Source: an uncultured Armatimonadota bacterium (lineage in GTDB: Bacteria > Armatimonadota > Fimbriimonadia > Fimbriimonadales > Fimbriimonadaceae). Taken from it: DNA of 64,000 nt. Each line of letters starts with the position of its first letter. Within the stretch, counting starts at the first letter, position 1. Position numbers and translations under genes: made by a program. Where the stretch lies: NCBI GenBank assembly GCA_903927345.1, contig CAIYMO010000045.1, forward strand, positions 1 to 64,000, read 5' to 3'. Below are positions 50,552-62,312 of the stretch, piece after piece. The notes beneath the pieces were generated by a model that did no database searches, was not told the origin of the DNA, and worked only from the letters and a program-made list of their open reading frames with translations.

Positions 50552-50580
50552 TTGACTTGAGCGTCATATACTCATATATT
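50552..50580 (+). promoter_or_regulatory. cbpA-hspR promoter with HAIR-like HspR operator
   Basis: TTGACT-N17-TATATT is a good housekeeping promoter 17 bases before the cbpA ATG. Between and over it, CTTGAGC-N7-ACTCATA (50556-50576) matches the HAIR element CTTGAGT-N7-ACTCAAG at 11 of 14 positions. HspR encoded downstream would thus repress its own operon. Confidence 0.7.
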
Positions 50581-50596
50581 TGAAGGTGTTACGATC

Positions 50597-51505
50597 ATGG
50601 CAGATTACTACCAGGTACTAGGAGTTCCCCGCGGGGCTGACGAAAAGGAGATCAAATCGGCCTACCGTAAACTGGCCCGAAAGTACCACCCAGACGTCAA
50701 CCCTGGAGACAAATCAGCCGAGTCGCGCTTCAAAGAGGCGAGCGAGGCCTACGAGGTTCTTTCAGACCCCGAAAAGAAGGCACTATACGATCAGTACGGA
50801 TCGAACTGGGAAGCTGTTCGCAACAACCCTGGGACCGCTGACTTTGGAGGCGGAGACTATGGTGGAATGGGCGGTTTCGGATCTATTTTCGAGCAGTTCT
50901 TTGGCGGAGGAAACGGGGGTGGTTTCCGAATGCAGGACTTCGAAGCCGGACAGCCTCGCGACATTGAACGCGAAGTCGAAGTCAAGCTAGAAGACATCGA
51001 CAGCGGAACTGCTCGCACCTTGACTTATCAAACAATGGACGCTCAGCGGACAAGGGGCGACATTGCCACCGTTCCGACCACAAAGAAGGTTGAGGTAAAG
51101 ATTCCGCCAGGGATTCCTGACGGCAAGAAACTCCGGGTCCCTTCCAAGGGTCATGCCGGTGTTAACGGGCGCGCAGGAGACCTCTACGTGGTCATTCGCT
51201 GGGCAAAACACGACCGCTTTAAGATGGTCGGCGAGCACTTGGAAACTGATGTTCCAGTTTCCTTCACAGTGGCGGCTTTGGGCGGAGAAATCAAAGTGCC
51301 TACGCTTCGGGGAGTTGTCAGCATGAAGATTCCTGCCGGCACCCAGAGCGGTCAGGCTTTCCGTCTCTCCGGTCAAGGCATCTCGAGAATGTCTGGCGGG
51401 CGAACAGATCTGATGGCACGAATCAAGATCACGGTACCTAAAACCCTTTCGGAACGCGAACGAACTCTGATTACCGAACTCCAATCACTGGAAGTGACCA
51501 AATGA
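50597..51505 (+). CDS. cbpA: DnaJ-family co-chaperone (CbpA-like)
   Basis: A 302-residue J-domain protein. The J domain (3-68) has the HPD motif in [11 protein letters not shown]; a Gly/Phe-rich linker (about 83-115, [21 protein letters not shown]) and two C-terminal beta domains follow. The zinc finger of true DnaJ (four CXXCXGXG) is absent, which places it with CbpA. It stimulates a DnaK not encoded here. The hspR start overlaps its stop, and a HAIR-like site precedes it, so it belongs to the HspR regulon. Confidence 0.9.
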   Translation: MADYYQVLGVPRGADEKEIKSAYRKLARKYHPDVNPGDKSAESRFKEASEAYEVLSDPEKKALYDQYGSNWEAVRNNPGTADFGGGDYGGMGGFGSIFEQFFGGGNGGGFRMQDFEAGQPRDIEREVEVKLEDIDSGTARTLTYQTMDAQRTRGDIATVPTTKKVEVKIPPGIPDGKKLRVPSKGHAGVNGRAGDLYVVIRWAKHDRFKMVGEHLETDVPVSFTVAALGGEIKVPTLRGVVSMKIPAGTQSGQAFRLSGQGISRMSGGRTDLMARIKITVPKTLSERERTLITELQSLEVTK

Positions 51506-51906
51506 GACATGAGAACCAGCCGGTTTATATGATCGGAGTTGCCGCCCAACTGTGCAGCGTTCATCCTCAAACTCTCCGACAGTACGAGCGACTTGGCTTA
51601 GTGATCCCGTCCCGAGCGGGAGCAAAAAACCGGCTGTACTCAGAATCGGACATCATGCGGGTGCGCCGAATCCAGCGCCTCACACAAGAGCTAGGCGTTA
51701 ACCTTGCAGGAGTTGAGATAATTCTTCGTCTCCTTGATGATATGGAGGAGATGCGTACGGATATGGAGCAACAGCTGAGCGACTACGCGGCAGAGGCTGA
51801 GAGGCGCATCGCGGCTATGTTCTCGGGCTCAAATATGCCCATCAGAAAGGACGAGTCCTTGCTCCCTGTTCCGAATGTCGTCATTCGGAAGCGCAGCGAC
51901 ATTTAA
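51502..51906 (+). CDS. hspR: MerR-family heat-shock repressor HspR
   Basis: A 134-residue MerR-type repressor. The winged helix starts [23 protein letters not shown] in parts and [20 protein letters not shown], the HspR-specific form; [17 protein letters not shown] leads into a coiled coil. HspR binds HAIR elements and in actinobacteria uses DnaK as co-repressor. Overlaps cbpA by 4 bases. Ends at the bidirectional terminator shared with rpoC. Confidence 0.92.
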   Translation: MRHENQPVYMIGVAAQLCSVHPQTLRQYERLGLVIPSRAGAKNRLYSESDIMRVRRIQRLTQELGVNLAGVEIILRLLDDMEEMRTDMEQQLSDYAAEAERRIAAMFSGSNMPIRKDESLLPVPNVVIRKRSDI

Positions 51907-51921
51907 ACAGTCGCGCAAACA

Positions 51922-51957
51922 AAAAAGGGGGCACCTGAACTAGGTGCCCCCTTTTTG
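51922..51957. terminator. bidirectional terminator between hspR and rpoC
   Basis: Stem GGGGGCACCT / AGGTGCCCCC with a 5-base loop; A-run before and T-run after give U-tracts on both strands. Confidence 0.92.
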
Positions 51958-51966
51958 ATATCAGGC

Positions 51967-54900
51967 TTAGATGCCGTCGAGGTCCATCTCTTCGCTTGCC
52001 ATATCGGAAAGCGATGGGAAGTTGAGGCTCTCAAACTCGTCGTCGAACTCCATGTCATCGGACTCGACAAGGGCTTGGAGCGATTGCTCTGCCCATGATC
52101 CGCGCTGGACGTTGACATCGATCTCTCGATACTCCTTGACACCCGTTCCCGAAGGAATGAGGCGGCCAAGAATGACGTTCTCTTTGAGGCCGACCAAGTG
52201 GTCTCGCTTTCCGCGAACTGCAGCTTCCGTAAGAACACGAGTGGTCTTCTGGAACGATGCAGCCGAGAGGAACGAATCCGTGGCAAGCGATGCTTCGGTG
52301 ATACCAAGGAGGATCCAGGTTGCGGTTGCTTCCTTTGGATCTCGCTCAACATTCTCGCCGGTGATTGGATCAACGTACTTGATCTTCTTACCGGACCGTG
52401 CAGCTTCCTTGACCGCGTCATTTGCCTTAGCAAATGCAAATCGGTCAACGATCTGGCCTGGGAGGTAAGGCGTGTCACCTGGCTCCTTAACCTGTCGCTT
52501 TCGCATCATCTGTCGGATGATAACTTCAACGTGCTTGTCGTTGACGTCAACACCTTGGCTCTTGTAAACGCTCTGCAGGTTCTCAACGAAGTATTCGTGA
52601 ACAGCCGCCGCGCCCGCAAGTTCGAGAACCTCGTGTGGATCTCGAGGACCTTCGGTAAGAGGGTCGCCCTTGATGATTCGAGTGCCCTTCTCAACTGGGA
52701 GCTTACCAAGAGGTGGAACGAGGATCGCGTAGATCACGTTGACTTCGGTAACTTCAGCCTTTCGGAGAATCGCAAGAATCGCGGTGGTGAGCTTCTGACC
52801 GACTGCCTTGTGAAGACCGCCAGCGTAACTGCCGTTTGCGTCGGTTGCCCAGTTCTGCATGTCGCTGACATAGGCATCCTTGAGAGGGCCAGTGACAGGG
52901 ACGGTTGCATTGATAACCACGAATCGACCGAACGAGGATTCTCGAATGTCTTCAACAACACCAGAGACTGGGCAGATAATCGCCTTACCTCGTGGCTGTC
53001 GTCGAGCTTCGAAGATTTCTTCGACACGGACGATACCGGATGATTCACCAGTCCAAGAGTAGAAGAACGTCTTTCGTGACTTCTCCCAAAGCTTGCGGCT
53101 ATCGCTGTCGCTCTTGTCGGCGGCCTTAGCAGCAGCCTTGCTGAGTCGCTCAGCCTTTCGCTTTGCCTTAGGATCTTCGATCTCTTCGATGGCAACATCG
53201 TTATTGATCGTCAATGGTGCAACTTCTGGGTTCTGGAACAACGACTTAACGATGCCTTCTTGAGTAGCAAGCAACTTCGTTGGGTCAAAGACCTTCATGT
53301 CGTTGTCAGTTGCCATCGCGAAGTCCTCCATGAACTGGCGGATGAACTTACCAGTCTTATACTGGTTCGTTCGTGCGATCGTAGCCGATCCCGCAACACC
53401 ACCCGTGTGGAACGTACGCATCGTAAGCTGGGTTCCAGGCTCACCAATCGACTGTGCCGCGATGATTCCGACCGAGACGCCGACTTCAACCAACTTGTTA
53501 GTTGAAAGGTCGATACCGTAGCACTTGGAGCAAACGCCTTGGATGAGGTCGCAATACAGTGGCGATCGAACCTTAGCGGCGAGCAAACCGTGATCAGTCA
53601 TCTCGAATCCAGCTTCGACGTACTTCTTAACGATCTTGTCCCGAGCCTTATCGTCCTTTGCAGCTTCAACGGCAGCGTAGAACTTCTTCTCAATCGCGTT
53701 CAGCTTCTTGCTGACTTCAACCGAGATCGGAGCTTGGTATTGGGTCAACGATTCGCCGGTCTCTGGGTCGTTGATGACTGAGAGTGCAAGTCGAGCGACC
53801 ATTCGGTCTCCGATGGATTCGATCTGCTCGCCCATCGATACGATTCGGTGAGCTGTCATGCCTTCCGCAGTACCGCAGTCAAGCGCCTTGATGATGACAT
53901 CCTGAGCAACATCGCAAAGGCGTCGAGTCAAGTAACCAGCGTCTGCAGTTCGAAGTGCAGTGTCCGCAAGTCCCTTACGTGCACCGTGCGTGGTAACGAA
54001 GTATTCAAGCATCGACAGACCTCGGTGGAACGAGTTCTTAACCGGAAGCTCATAAATCGTTTCGTTGAACTGGTTCAACATCAGACCGCGCATTCCAGAG
54101 AGCTGTGCGAGCTGCTTGATCGAACCACGAGCACCAGAGACGGTAACGATGCTGAGCGGGTTGAACTGGGTCAGACCTTGGACAATCTCCTTACCGATGA
54201 CGTCGTAGGTTTCTTGCCACAGCTTAACCAGCGTGCCCTGCATTTCGTTAAATGCGAGCATTCCTCGTCGGAACTGACCAAGAATCTTGTTCGAACGGTC
54301 GTCTGCGTCCTTGATGATTTCATCTCGTCGAGCAGGTGGGTCCATGTCGGTGATTGCAACAGTGAGACCGTACTTGGTTGCCCACTTGAAGCCCATATCC
54401 TTCATGTCATCGAGGAACTTAATGGTTGCCCCGATTCCCGCACGCTTGTGAATAACGAGAATGATGTCCGCAAGGGCCTTCTTCGTCAACTCAACATTGA
54501 GAAGAGGCTCGGAATAGCGAAGTGGCCAAGGAAGTGCCGAGTGGAAGATCACCTGACCTGCCGTCATCGTTCGGATGACGTTCTCGTATTCCATGTCCAG
54601 AGCTTCCATTTCGGTGAACTCCTTCCCTTCGTCGTCGAGTGACGTAACGTTCTGGTACTCCTGACCGGTGACTCCATCGCGGAACGCGACTTCATCGTCT
54701 GGCCGGAACACTGGGCGGTTAAGTTGAACCAAGATTGGCTCGTTTAGCTGCAATCGCTTCTCAACCGATGGCGACTCAAGGTTAAAGATAACCTCGTTCG
54801 GGTTGGCGTAAACGTAAGGAGCTGCATGCTTCTCAGGCTTGGACTTGTGATCAGCGATTTGCTTCTCAAGCTTCGCCTTTCCTTCGATTGACATGAAGGT

Positions 54901-56691
54901 GAGGGCGTAGTTGCCAAGAACGATGTCCTGCACAGGCGCACAAGTAGCACGTCCGTCCGAAGGGGTGAACAGGTTCTGAGTCGAGAGCATAAGCACTCGA
55001 GCTTCAGCCTGCGCTTCAGCCGAAAGCGGAACGTGAACAGCCATCTGGTCACCGTCAAAGTCCGCGTTGTACATGTTACAAACCAGCGGGTGAAGCTGAA
55101 TTGCCTTTCCGTCAACGAGAATTGGCTCAAATGCCTGAATACCGAGTCGGTGAAGCGTTGGAGCGCGGTTCAGAAGGACCGGGTGCTCCTTAATGACCTC
55201 TTCCAAACCGTCCCAAACGGCTGGGTGCATTCGGTCGATCATTCGCTTTGCAGTCTTAATGTTCTGCGTAATGCGCTTTTCGACCAGCGTCTTCATAACG
55301 AATGGCTTGAAGAGCTCAAGAGCCATTTCCTTTGGAAGACCGCATTGGTGCAGCTTAAGGTGTGGTCCAACAACGATAACCGATCGACCGGAGTAGTCAA
55401 CTCGCTTACCCAGAAGGTTCTTTCGGAATCGTCCTTCTTTACCCTTGAGCATGTCGCTGAGCGACTTGAGCGGGCGAGCATTGGAACCAACGACCGGGCG
55501 AGCACGTCGGCCGTTATCAATCAACGCGTCGACGGCTTCCTGAAGAAGTCGCTTTTCGTGGTTGATGATCGATTCAGGAGCGTGAATCTCGATGATTTTC
55601 TTCAACCGGTTGTTTCGGTTGATGATGCGTCGGTAAAGATCGTTAAGGTCCGAAGTTGCAAATCGACCACCGTCGAGCTGAACCATTGGGCGAAGCTCTG
55701 GCGAGATGACCGGAACGACGTCCTGGATCATCCACTCAGGTCGGCTCTTTGAACCGATGAGCGCTTCCACAACTTCAAGTCGCTTGATGGCACGAGCACG
55801 TCGCTGTGACGTGGTCATGACGATTTCTTGTCGAAGCTGGCGAGCCAGCGACTCAAGATCAACCTTGTGAAGAAGTTCCTTAACCGCATCTGCGCCGATG
55901 TTAGCGCGAACCAATGGGCGAAGATCTCGCTCCATGCGCATTCCAACGCCGTCGAGCAGCTTGGAAACAGCTCGGTACTTGTCTTCGTCGATCAGCTGAT
56001 TGCGTTCAAGCTTGCCTAGGATTTCGACAGCGATATCAAGATCCTTGATTCGATCGTCGCAATCTCGGTACTCAGCCTTGATTCGGTCGTTAACAGCCTT
56101 GGAGCGCTCTCGGACGTAAACTTCGTCGTATTCGTCGCCGTTGTTCTTCATGTCCTCAGCAAGGCGGCTCAGGGACTCTTCCTCAAGCTCGCGCATGCCA
56201 AGTTGCATGTGCATCTTCTCGATTTCTACGGCCTTTCGGATCTCAGGCAGAAGTGATTGAATCTCTTCCGACTCGATGTCGATGATGATGAAGCTGGCGA
56301 AGTAGATAACCTTCTCAAGAAGCCTTGGCGAGATGTCAAGGATCAATGAGAGAGGCGATGGAACACCCTTGAGGTACCAGATGTGGCAGATTGGAGCCGC
56401 GAGTTCAACGTGACCCATTCGCTCTCGGCGAACCTTGCTTCGGGTTACTTCAACGCCGCAACGCTCACAGACGATGCCCTTGTACTTAATCTTCTTGTAA
56501 CGACCACAAGAACATTCCCAGTCCTTGACCGGACCAAAAATCTTCTCACAGAACAACCCGTCGCGTTCGGGCTTGAAGGTTCGGTAGTTGATGGTCTCCG
56601 GCTTCTTGACTTCTCCATGCGTCCATGCAAGGATGTCCTCCGGGCTTGCGATTCCAATTTTGATTTTGTCGAACAGACTAACGGCTGCCAT
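51967..56691 (-). CDS. rpoC: RNA polymerase subunit beta-prime
   Basis: About 1574 residues. The N-terminal zinc site has CSCGRYK and CERCG, and the catalytic NADFDGD motif binds the active-site Mg2+. Long insertions relative to E. coli occur in the C-terminal half (near [17 protein letters not shown], likely in the jaw/insert region). The ATG at 56691 ([13 protein letters not shown]) has a Shine-Dalgarno AAAGGAAA, so 21 upstream codons are not used. It follows rpoB by 80 bases. Confidence 0.96.
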   Translation of the reverse strand: MAAVSLFDKIKIGIASPEDILAWTHGEVKKPETINYRTFKPERDGLFCEKIFGPVKDWECSCGRYKKIKYKGIVCERCGVEVTRSKVRRERMGHVELAAPICHIWYLKGVPSPLSLILDISPRLLEKVIYFASFIIIDIESEEIQSLLPEIRKAVEIEKMHMQLGMRELEEESLSRLAEDMKNNGDEYDEVYVRERSKAVNDRIKAEYRDCDDRIKDLDIAVEILGKLERNQLIDEDKYRAVSKLLDGVGMRMERDLRPLVRANIGADAVKELLHKVDLESLARQLRQEIVMTTSQRRARAIKRLEVVEALIGSKSRPEWMIQDVVPVISPELRPMVQLDGGRFATSDLNDLYRRIINRNNRLKKIIEIHAPESIINHEKRLLQEAVDALIDNGRRARPVVGSNARPLKSLSDMLKGKEGRFRKNLLGKRVDYSGRSVIVVGPHLKLHQCGLPKEMALELFKPFVMKTLVEKRITQNIKTAKRMIDRMHPAVWDGLEEVIKEHPVLLNRAPTLHRLGIQAFEPILVDGKAIQLHPLVCNMYNADFDGDQMAVHVPLSAEAQAEARVLMLSTQNLFTPSDGRATCAPVQDIVLGNYALTFMSIEGKAKLEKQIADHKSKPEKHAAPYVYANPNEVIFNLESPSVEKRLQLNEPILVQLNRPVFRPDDEVAFRDGVTGQEYQNVTSLDDEGKEFTEMEALDMEYENVIRTMTAGQVIFHSALPWPLRYSEPLLNVELTKKALADIILVIHKRAGIGATIKFLDDMKDMGFKWATKYGLTVAITDMDPPARRDEIIKDADDRSNKILGQFRRGMLAFNEMQGTLVKLWQETYDVIGKEIVQGLTQFNPLSIVTVSGARGSIKQLAQLSGMRGLMLNQFNETIYELPVKNSFHRGLSMLEYFVTTHGARKGLADTALRTADAGYLTRRLCDVAQDVIIKALDCGTAEGMTAHRIVSMGEQIESIGDRMVARLALSVINDPETGESLTQYQAPISVEVSKKLNAIEKKFYAAVEAAKDDKARDKIVKKYVEAGFEMTDHGLLAAKVRSPLYCDLIQGVCSKCYGIDLSTNKLVEVGVSVGIIAAQSIGEPGTQLTMRTFHTGGVAGSATIARTNQYKTGKFIRQFMEDFAMATDNDMKVFDPTKLLATQEGIVKSLFQNPEVAPLTINNDVAIEEIEDPKAKRKAERLSKAAAKAADKSDSDSRKLWEKSRKTFFYSWTGESSGIVRVEEIFEARRQPRGKAIICPVSGVVEDIRESSFGRFVVINATVPVTGPLKDAYVSDMQNWATDANGSYAGGLHKAVGQKLTTAILAILRKAEVTEVNVIYAILVPPLGKLPVEKGTRIIKGDPLTEGPRDPHEVLELAGAAAVHEYFVENLQSVYKSQGVDVNDKHVEVIIRQMMRKRQVKEPGDTPYLPGQIVDRFAFAKANDAVKEAARSGKKIKYVDPITGENVERDPKEATATWILLGITEASLATDSFLSAASFQKTTRVLTEAAVRGKRDHLVGLKENVILGRLIPSGTGVKEYREIDVNVQRGSWAEQSLQALVESDDMEFDDEFESLNFPSLSDMASEEMDLDGI

Positions 56692-56771
56692 GATTTCCTT
56701 TTCGTGTTCCTTTCTATTTGTAAACTGCGGTTGAGAGTTCCGCTCCGTTTGCAACCGGAGCTGAATATGAA

Positions 56772-59700
56772 TTAGTTAAAGAAGCCAACGGAGCGAGCGA
56801 GGCGCATATCGTCCCCACCGCTGAGCTCATCAAGATCCTTGAGCGGAAGTTCCTTGTTGTTGGAATCCTCAACACTGACCTTAAGACCAAGTGATCGAAG
56901 CTCGTTGACCAGAATCTTGAATGACTCAGGAATTCCTGGCTCTGCGATGCTTTCGCCCTTGACGATGCTCTCGTAAGCTCGAACTCGGCCAACGACGTCA
57001 TCTGACTTGATGGTAAGAAGCTCCTGAAGGGTGTAAGCAGCACCGTAAGCTTCCAGTGCCCAAACTTCCATTTCTCCAAATCGCTGACCACCGAACTGTG
57101 CCTTACCACCCAACGGCTGCTGGGTAACCAAGGAGTACGGTCCAATCGAACGAGCGTGAATCTTCTCGTCGACCAAGTGCTCAAGCTTCAGGATATAGAT
57201 AACACCAACAGTAATCTTGTTTGGCAACGTATCTCCAGTGAGACCGTCGCGAACAGTTGACTTACAGGTGTGCGGATCCAAACCGGCTCGCTCGAAGACG
57301 TTGTTCTTCAGCTTCGAGATGAGGTTCGTGTAAACATCATCCTTAGCCTTGAATGCCTTCTCGTCGATTTCAAGCTCAAGATCTTCGAACTCAAAGTTCT
57401 CTGCGTCAACTTCCATCAACTCAGCAACTGGCTTGACTGGAGGGCAAGCAAGGATTCGCGCGATTCGCTCGAGACCATTAACTCCGAGGGTTCGGAACTT
57501 AGCCTCAACCTTTGCAAGCATCGCATCGATTCCGTCAGCTTTACCGAACGGAATGTCGAGCTGAAGCTCAGACTTGATGTAGCTGTCCAGAACGCGCTGT
57601 CGGAAGTGCTCCGCAAGTCGCTCCATTTCCTCAAGAACTTCGTGCTCGGTCGCTCCCTGGAACGCAGGGCACTTGTACTCGATTCCGAGGTGCTTTCCAA
57701 CGTATCCAAGGTGAGTCTCAAGGATCTGACCAATGTTCATTCGCGATGGAACACCAAGCGGGTTCAAGACGATGTCAACTGGAGTTCCGTCTGCAAGGAA
57801 TGGCATATCTTCCGAGGACATAACTCGGGAGACAACTCCCTTGTTACCGTGGCGTCCTGCCATCTTGTCACCAACCATCAGCTTTCGCTTCTGGGCAATG
57901 TAAACCTGAACGGTCATGTTCGTACCGGCCGGAAGCTCATCGCCAGGAATCTGGAGAAGTGGCTCTTCGGTTCGGTCGCAGATCAGTCGATCGCGCTTCT
58001 TCGATTCCTTGTAAACGTAGTTGATCGAAGGCGAGAGGTACTTGTAGCGGCTAAAGACTTTAACGTCAACTACCGTTCCCTTTTCACCGTGAGGAACTCG
58101 GAGCGATACGTCCCGGGTTTCTTCTGCCTTCTTACCGAAGATCGCGATAATCAATCGCTCTTCAGCGGTCATTTCTACTTGACCCTTAGGAGCAACCTTA
58201 CCAACGAGAATGTCTTCAGGTCGAACTTCAGCACCGATTCGGATAATTCCGTTCTCGTCAAGGTCCTTCAGGGCATCTTCGCCGACGTTTGGAATGTCGC
58301 GAGTGATTTCCTCAGGTCCGAGTTTGGTGTCAACAGCTTCGGTCTCGTAGCGTTCGATGTGGATCGAGGTGTAAACGTCGTCCTTAACAACTCGATCACT
58401 AATGAGGATCGCGTCCTCATAGTTGTAACCGTTCCACGGCATAAACGCGACAACCACGTTCTTACCAAGAGCGAGCTCTCCGTTGTCAACACAAGGTCCG
58501 TCGGCAAGGGCATCACCCTTCAAAACGTATTGACCAAGGCCAATCACAGGTCGCTGAGTGAAACAGGTTGACTTGTTCGACTGCACCATGTGCATCAAAT
58601 GATAAACGTCTAGCTGACCGTCATCCTTGCGAACTCGAATCTCGGTCGCTGAAACATATTCAACTCGACCAGGATTGTGCGCGACGACTGCAGCACCAGA
58701 GTCAACTGCCGCAACACTCTCGTAACCAGTTCCAACCAGCGGCTTATCGCTGCGGAGACAAGGAACAGCCTGTCGTTGCATGTTCGCGCCCATCAGAGCA
58801 CGGTTAGCGTCGTCGTTCTCAAGGAACGGAATCAACGCGGTTGCAACCGAGATAATCTGAGCAGGCGAAACGTCAATGTAGTCGATTTTCTCTCGAGGAA
58901 CGGTTGGATACGAAGCACCCTGGAGAACACCACCAGCACACCGAACCTGAATTCGCTCTTCAAGGAAGAGACCATTTTCGTCGGTCTTGATGTCCGCCGG
59001 AGCGACCAGAATTCCATCTTCCTGCTGAGCAGTAAGATAGACCACCTGGTCGGTAATGTGCCCTTCCGTAACCTTTCGGTAAGGCGTCATGATGAACCCG
59101 AACTCATCCACGCGAGCGTGCGAGGTGAGCTGAGAGATCAGACCAATGTTCGGACCTTCAGGCGTTTCGATTGGGCAGATTCGGCCGTAGTGCGAACGGT
59201 GAACGTCGCGAACTTCCAGCTTTGCACTGGATCGCTGAAGACCACCAGGTCCAAGCGAGGAAAGACGTCGCTTGTTGGTAATTTCCGACAGCGGGTTCGT
59301 CTGATCCATAAAGGTCGACAGCTGGTTCGAACTAAAGAAGCTCTTAATCGAGGCAGAGATCGGCTTGACCGAGAGAATAATTCCCGGCAACAGGTTCTCT
59401 TGATCCTGCGAGGTCATTCGCTCTCGAGCAACCTTTTCCATTCGAACGAAGCCGAGTCGCAACTGTGATTGGAGGAGCTCCCCAACCGAGCGAACACGCT
59501 TGTTCTTCAAGTCATCGATATCGTCTCGATCCTTTTCGCGGTTGACGTAAGGAGTCATCGCGATCATGATGTTTGCAAGGTCTTCGGCAGTCAGGTTTCG
59601 AACATTCAACGGAATGTCGAGACCAAGCTTCTGGTTCAAGAACCGGCGGCCAACTCGACCAAGGTCGTAGCGCCGAACATCAAAGAAGAGACCGTAAACA

Positions 59701-60818
59701 AGTTGCTTAGCCGCATCTTCATTAGCAGCCTCACCTGGTCGCATCCGCTTGTAAATGTCAAGGAGTGCATCTCGCGAGTTATTGGTTGGGTCAGCCTCAA
59801 GGGTCGCATCAACCAAAACCGGCACGTGACGAACATCAAGCGAAGGAAGATCCATCGCAACGATTCGCTTAGCAACCGCCGCATCAATCTTTCCGCCGGT
59901 AGCGATAACCAACTCGCCACCATCAACAATGTCAGCAAGGACTCGCTTTCCGACCAAGTCTTCTTCCGAAGGCTTCTCCAGAGTCACGATCTTGGACATC
60001 GCCATCATGATTTCCTCATTGGTTCCAAGAGGAGTTGCTGAGAAGACTTCAATCTCCAGCTGATCCTTATCGAATGCCTTAAGGGTCTCTTCGGTGATAG
60101 TGGTGTTGATGTCAAGAATGACTTCGCCGGTCGAAGGATCAATTGCCTTCTCAACGGTTCGCTTTCCAACCGAATCCTTCAGCGCGCGCTTTCGAGCACC
60201 GCGACCATCAGTCTTCATCTTGCCTTGATCATCAACCATGTAGAAGCCATAGAGGGCCTTCACAAGCTGAGTAATCGGGAGCTTCTTGGTTTGAGAAATC
60301 TGAGTTCGAACAACGAAGTTGCCATCGGATTCAACTTCGAGCCATGGACCCTCGTTCGGAATCACACGAGCAGAGATGATGACCTGCATTGCCGAGTCAA
60401 CACCTTCTTCAAAGTACAGACCAGGCGATCGCGAAAGCTGAGAAACGATAACTCGCTCTCGGCCGTTGATAATGAACGTTCCGCGATCAGTCATCAACGG
60501 AAGGTCGCCAAGGTAGACCTCGGATTCAATAACCTCTCGATCCTTACCGCCAAAGCGAACAATCGCCTTGATCGGAGCCTCGAAGGTAATGTCGCGGTCG
60601 CGGCAATCCTGAATCGAGTACTTCGGCTCGCCGAGAGAGAACGAGACGAGTTCGATGAAGTTCGACTGCGTAAAGTCGTAAATCGGTGAAAATGTTCGGA
60701 AGAGCTCTGAGAGTCCTTCTTCGACGAACCAGCGGTAAGAATTCAGCTGGAGCTCGATCAAGTTGGGGACTTCGATGTGGCGGTCAATTCGTTTGGAAGC
60801 AGCTTGGATAACTCTCAT
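56772..60818 (-). CDS. rpoB: RNA polymerase subunit beta
   Basis: A 1348-residue beta subunit. The rifampicin region shows [33 protein letters not shown] in parts; the usual Ser/His of cluster I are NKRR-type, with N and K where E. coli has [19 protein letters not shown] and the C-terminal [24 protein letters not shown] (in parts) are intact. GGAG lies 9 bases before the ATG and can pair with an upstream stretch. The usual rplJ-rplL neighbours are missing; two small membrane proteins and hisB lie upstream. Confidence 0.97.
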   Translation of the reverse strand: MRVIQAASKRIDRHIEVPNLIELQLNSYRWFVEEGLSELFRTFSPIYDFTQSNFIELVSFSLGEPKYSIQDCRDRDITFEAPIKAIVRFGGKDREVIESEVYLGDLPLMTDRGTFIINGRERVIVSQLSRSPGLYFEEGVDSAMQVIISARVIPNEGPWLEVESDGNFVVRTQISQTKKLPITQLVKALYGFYMVDDQGKMKTDGRGARKRALKDSVGKRTVEKAIDPSTGEVILDINTTITEETLKAFDKDQLEIEVFSATPLGTNEEIMMAMSKIVTLEKPSEEDLVGKRVLADIVDGGELVIATGGKIDAAVAKRIVAMDLPSLDVRHVPVLVDATLEADPTNNSRDALLDIYKRMRPGEAANEDAAKQLVYGLFFDVRRYDLGRVGRRFLNQKLGLDIPLNVRNLTAEDLANIMIAMTPYVNREKDRDDIDDLKNKRVRSVGELLQSQLRLGFVRMEKVARERMTSQDQENLLPGIILSVKPISASIKSFFSSNQLSTFMDQTNPLSEITNKRRLSSLGPGGLQRSSAKLEVRDVHRSHYGRICPIETPEGPNIGLISQLTSHARVDEFGFIMTPYRKVTEGHITDQVVYLTAQQEDGILVAPADIKTDENGLFLEERIQVRCAGGVLQGASYPTVPREKIDYIDVSPAQIISVATALIPFLENDDANRALMGANMQRQAVPCLRSDKPLVGTGYESVAAVDSGAAVVAHNPGRVEYVSATEIRVRKDDGQLDVYHLMHMVQSNKSTCFTQRPVIGLGQYVLKGDALADGPCVDNGELALGKNVVVAFMPWNGYNYEDAILISDRVVKDDVYTSIHIERYETEAVDTKLGPEEITRDIPNVGEDALKDLDENGIIRIGAEVRPEDILVGKVAPKGQVEMTAEERLIIAIFGKKAEETRDVSLRVPHGEKGTVVDVKVFSRYKYLSPSINYVYKESKKRDRLICDRTEEPLLQIPGDELPAGTNMTVQVYIAQKRKLMVGDKMAGRHGNKGVVSRVMSSEDMPFLADGTPVDIVLNPLGVPSRMNIGQILETHLGYVGKHLGIEYKCPAFQGATEHEVLEEMERLAEHFRQRVLDSYIKSELQLDIPFGKADGIDAMLAKVEAKFRTLGVNGLERIARILACPPVKPVAELMEVDAENFEFEDLELEIDEKAFKAKDDVYTNLISKLKNNVFERAGLDPHTCKSTVRDGLTGDTLPNKITVGVIYILKLEHLVDEKIHARSIGPYSLVTQQPLGGKAQFGGQRFGEMEVWALEAYGAAYTLQELLTIKSDDVVGRVRAYESIVKGESIAEPGIPESFKILVNELRSLGLKVSVEDSNNKELPLKDLDELSGGDDMRLARSVGFFN

Positions 60819-60822
60819 TCAG

Positions 60823-60876
60823 ACTCCGGGGCATAAACCGAGGAACGTACAGTCTATCCGCTAGACTGCCCGGAGT
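60823..60876 (-). promoter_or_regulatory. rpoB leader stem-loop that may hide the ribosome-binding site
   Basis: On the minus strand ACTCCGGGCA (60867-60876) can pair with TGCCCCGGAGT (60823-60833), which contains the rpoB Shine-Dalgarno, with one bulged base. Inside lies a second perfect hairpin CAGTCTA-N5-TAGACTG (60850-60868, partly competing with the outer stem). The layout allows two alternative folds. Confidence 0.5.
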
Positions 60877-60906
60877 TCAACGCTAACCTTAAAATTCTAT
60901 CGCAAA

Positions 60907-61173
60907 CTACGCGTTTTCGCCGACTCTTTCTTGCAAATTTCGGTTTTGGGTCCGAATATCGTCCAGTAAGATCGATTGCTGGTTCAATTGCTCGCGAAGA
61001 AGGCGCACCTCTTCACGAACCTGGGCCACTTCTGGCGAGTGAGCATTCATGGCCATATGTTGCTGAGCGAACGTCTGAGCCATCTCCTTCTGGTGGTTTG
61101 TCAGAATCTTGACAATCGGGATGGAAAGAGCAAAAAGCGGAATGCAGACGCCAAGGATTCCTTCAATATTCAT
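60907..61173 (-). CDS. small membrane / coiled-coil protein, copy 1
   Basis: An 88-residue protein. One N-terminal membrane helix (about 5-24, ILGVCIPLFALSIPIVKIL), then TNHQKEMAQ and a C-terminal coiled coil (EVAQVREEVRLLREQLNQQ). It is a paralogue of the gene just upstream (61178-61459), sharing the pattern IPI-x-x-ILT-x-HQ-x-x-MA. The layout is like PspB, but I cannot claim homology. The ATG at 61173 has GGAGAATAAGGGG upstream. It lies 88 bases before rpoB. Confidence 0.6.
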   Translation of the reverse strand: MNIEGILGVCIPLFALSIPIVKILTNHQKEMAQTFAQQHMAMNAHSPEVAQVREEVRLLREQLNQQSILLDDIRTQNRNLQERVGENA

Positions 61174-61177
61174 CCCC

Positions 61178-61459
61178 TTATTCTCCCACACCAATTCTGC
61201 CCTGGAGCTCAGATTGAGCCCGAACTTCGTGCCGAAGCGAATCTACATTCAGAGACAGAGAGTTGACTGAGTCTCGAAGATTCTTTAGCTCGTGATAGAT
61301 CGGCGAAAGATCTTGGCCTGGAACTTGCCCTGGCAGCTGACCCTGCTTTCCGTGAATCAACTCAGCCATCTTTCGTTGGTGGCTGGTCAAGATAGCAATG
61401 ATCGGGACTCCGAAGATCATCGCGCAAGCGATCAGGGGGGCTAATTCTCTGGGTTCCAT
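61178..61459 (-). CDS. small membrane / coiled-coil protein, copy 2
   Basis: A 93-residue protein: N-terminal helix (about 6-25, LAPLIACAMIFGVPIIAILT), a SHQRKMAEL junction, a Gly/Gln/Pro linker (GKQGQLPGQVPGQD) and a coiled coil (ELKNLRDSVNSLSLNVDSL). Paralogous with the next gene, which starts 4 bases after its stop. GGAG lies 6 bases before the ATG. Unknown function; probably a pair of interacting membrane scaffolds. Confidence 0.6.
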   Translation of the reverse strand: MEPRELAPLIACAMIFGVPIIAILTSHQRKMAELIHGKQGQLPGQVPGQDLSPIYHELKNLRDSVNSLSLNVDSLRHEVRAQSELQGRIGVGE

Positions 61460-61502
61460 ACGTAACTCCTAACTACTGAGGCAGTGCCGATTCGGTTTCA
61501 AC

Positions 61503-62108
61503 TTAACCAATTCGACCCTTGGTCGAAGTACTCCCCTGCCGCTCAACCCTCATCGTCGCCGCCCGAAGTGCCCTGCCTACCGACTTAAACATGCCCTCGA
61601 TGATGTGGTGGTCATTGTCACCGGCAAGTTTACGGATGTGCAAAGTAATGCCGGCATTGACGGCAAATGACTTCCAGAACTCGCGGACACACTCGGTCGC
61701 AAGCTCACCGACCTGCTCCCGCTTGAACTCGACGTCTGTATAGAAACCACCGCGTCCACTAATATCCACCACCGCCTGGATCAGCGCCTCGTCCATAGGA
61801 ACGACCGCGACACCGTAACGCTCAATGCCTGTATTCGACTCAAGAGCTTGCCGAACTGCTTGACCCAACACAATCCCTACATCTTCTACTGTGTGGTGAT
61901 CATCGATGAACAAATCACCTTCGGCCTCAATTCCAACGTCAAACTGACCGTGGAAGGCGAGTTGCTGAAGCATGTGGTCAAAGAACCCAACACCGGTGCT
62001 GATGTCCTGCTTCGATCCTCCATCAAGATCCAACACGACATGAATCCGCGTCTCTTTCGTTTCGCGATCTACTTCGGCGAACCTAACTCCCGGTGTCGAC
62101 TTGCTCAT
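61503..62108 (-). CDS. hisB: imidazoleglycerol-phosphate dehydratase
   Basis: A 201-residue monofunctional HisB of histidine synthesis. Metal-binding motifs FFDHMLQQLAFH and DDHHTVEDVGI at the N-terminal half and the later DNDHHIIEG, with the conserved Glu near FKREQVGELATE. No phosphatase domain is fused. No other his genes are adjacent. TAATCT lies 9 bases before the ATG. Confidence 0.95.
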   Translation of the reverse strand: MSKSTPGVRFAEVDRETKETRIHVVLDLDGGSKQDISTGVGFFDHMLQQLAFHGQFDVGIEAEGDLFIDDHHTVEDVGIVLGQAVRQALESNTGIERYGVAVVPMDEALIQAVVDISGRGGFYTDVEFKREQVGELATECVREFWKSFAVNAGITLHIRKLAGDNDHHIIEGMFKSVGRALRAATMRVERQGSTSTKGRIG

Positions 62109-62312
62109 CAGAATCTAAGATTACTCGTTTTCAACCTTTGTTAAGCCACCAAATGAGACTGAAATTCAGCTTCAATTGAACTCAAGGACCAGAGTAGCTC
62201 TGCACCACGTTCCCTCATTGACGGTGCTCATCATTGCTGTTTGTGCAACATCTTGTTGTTATGAGGTATATTTCTGTGTTCGCGGGTGTACTCGCGTATC
62301 AGCGACTTAGAA

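Noticed and set aside
53848-55752. Long plus-strand open frames opposite rpoC
   Set aside because: Antisense shadows with Arg/Val/Ser-rich low-information translations. rpoC is certain on the other strand.
57270-58571. A 433-codon open frame on the plus strand opposite rpoB
   Set aside because: It is a shadow of the strongly biased rpoB codons. No start signal and no recognisable domain.
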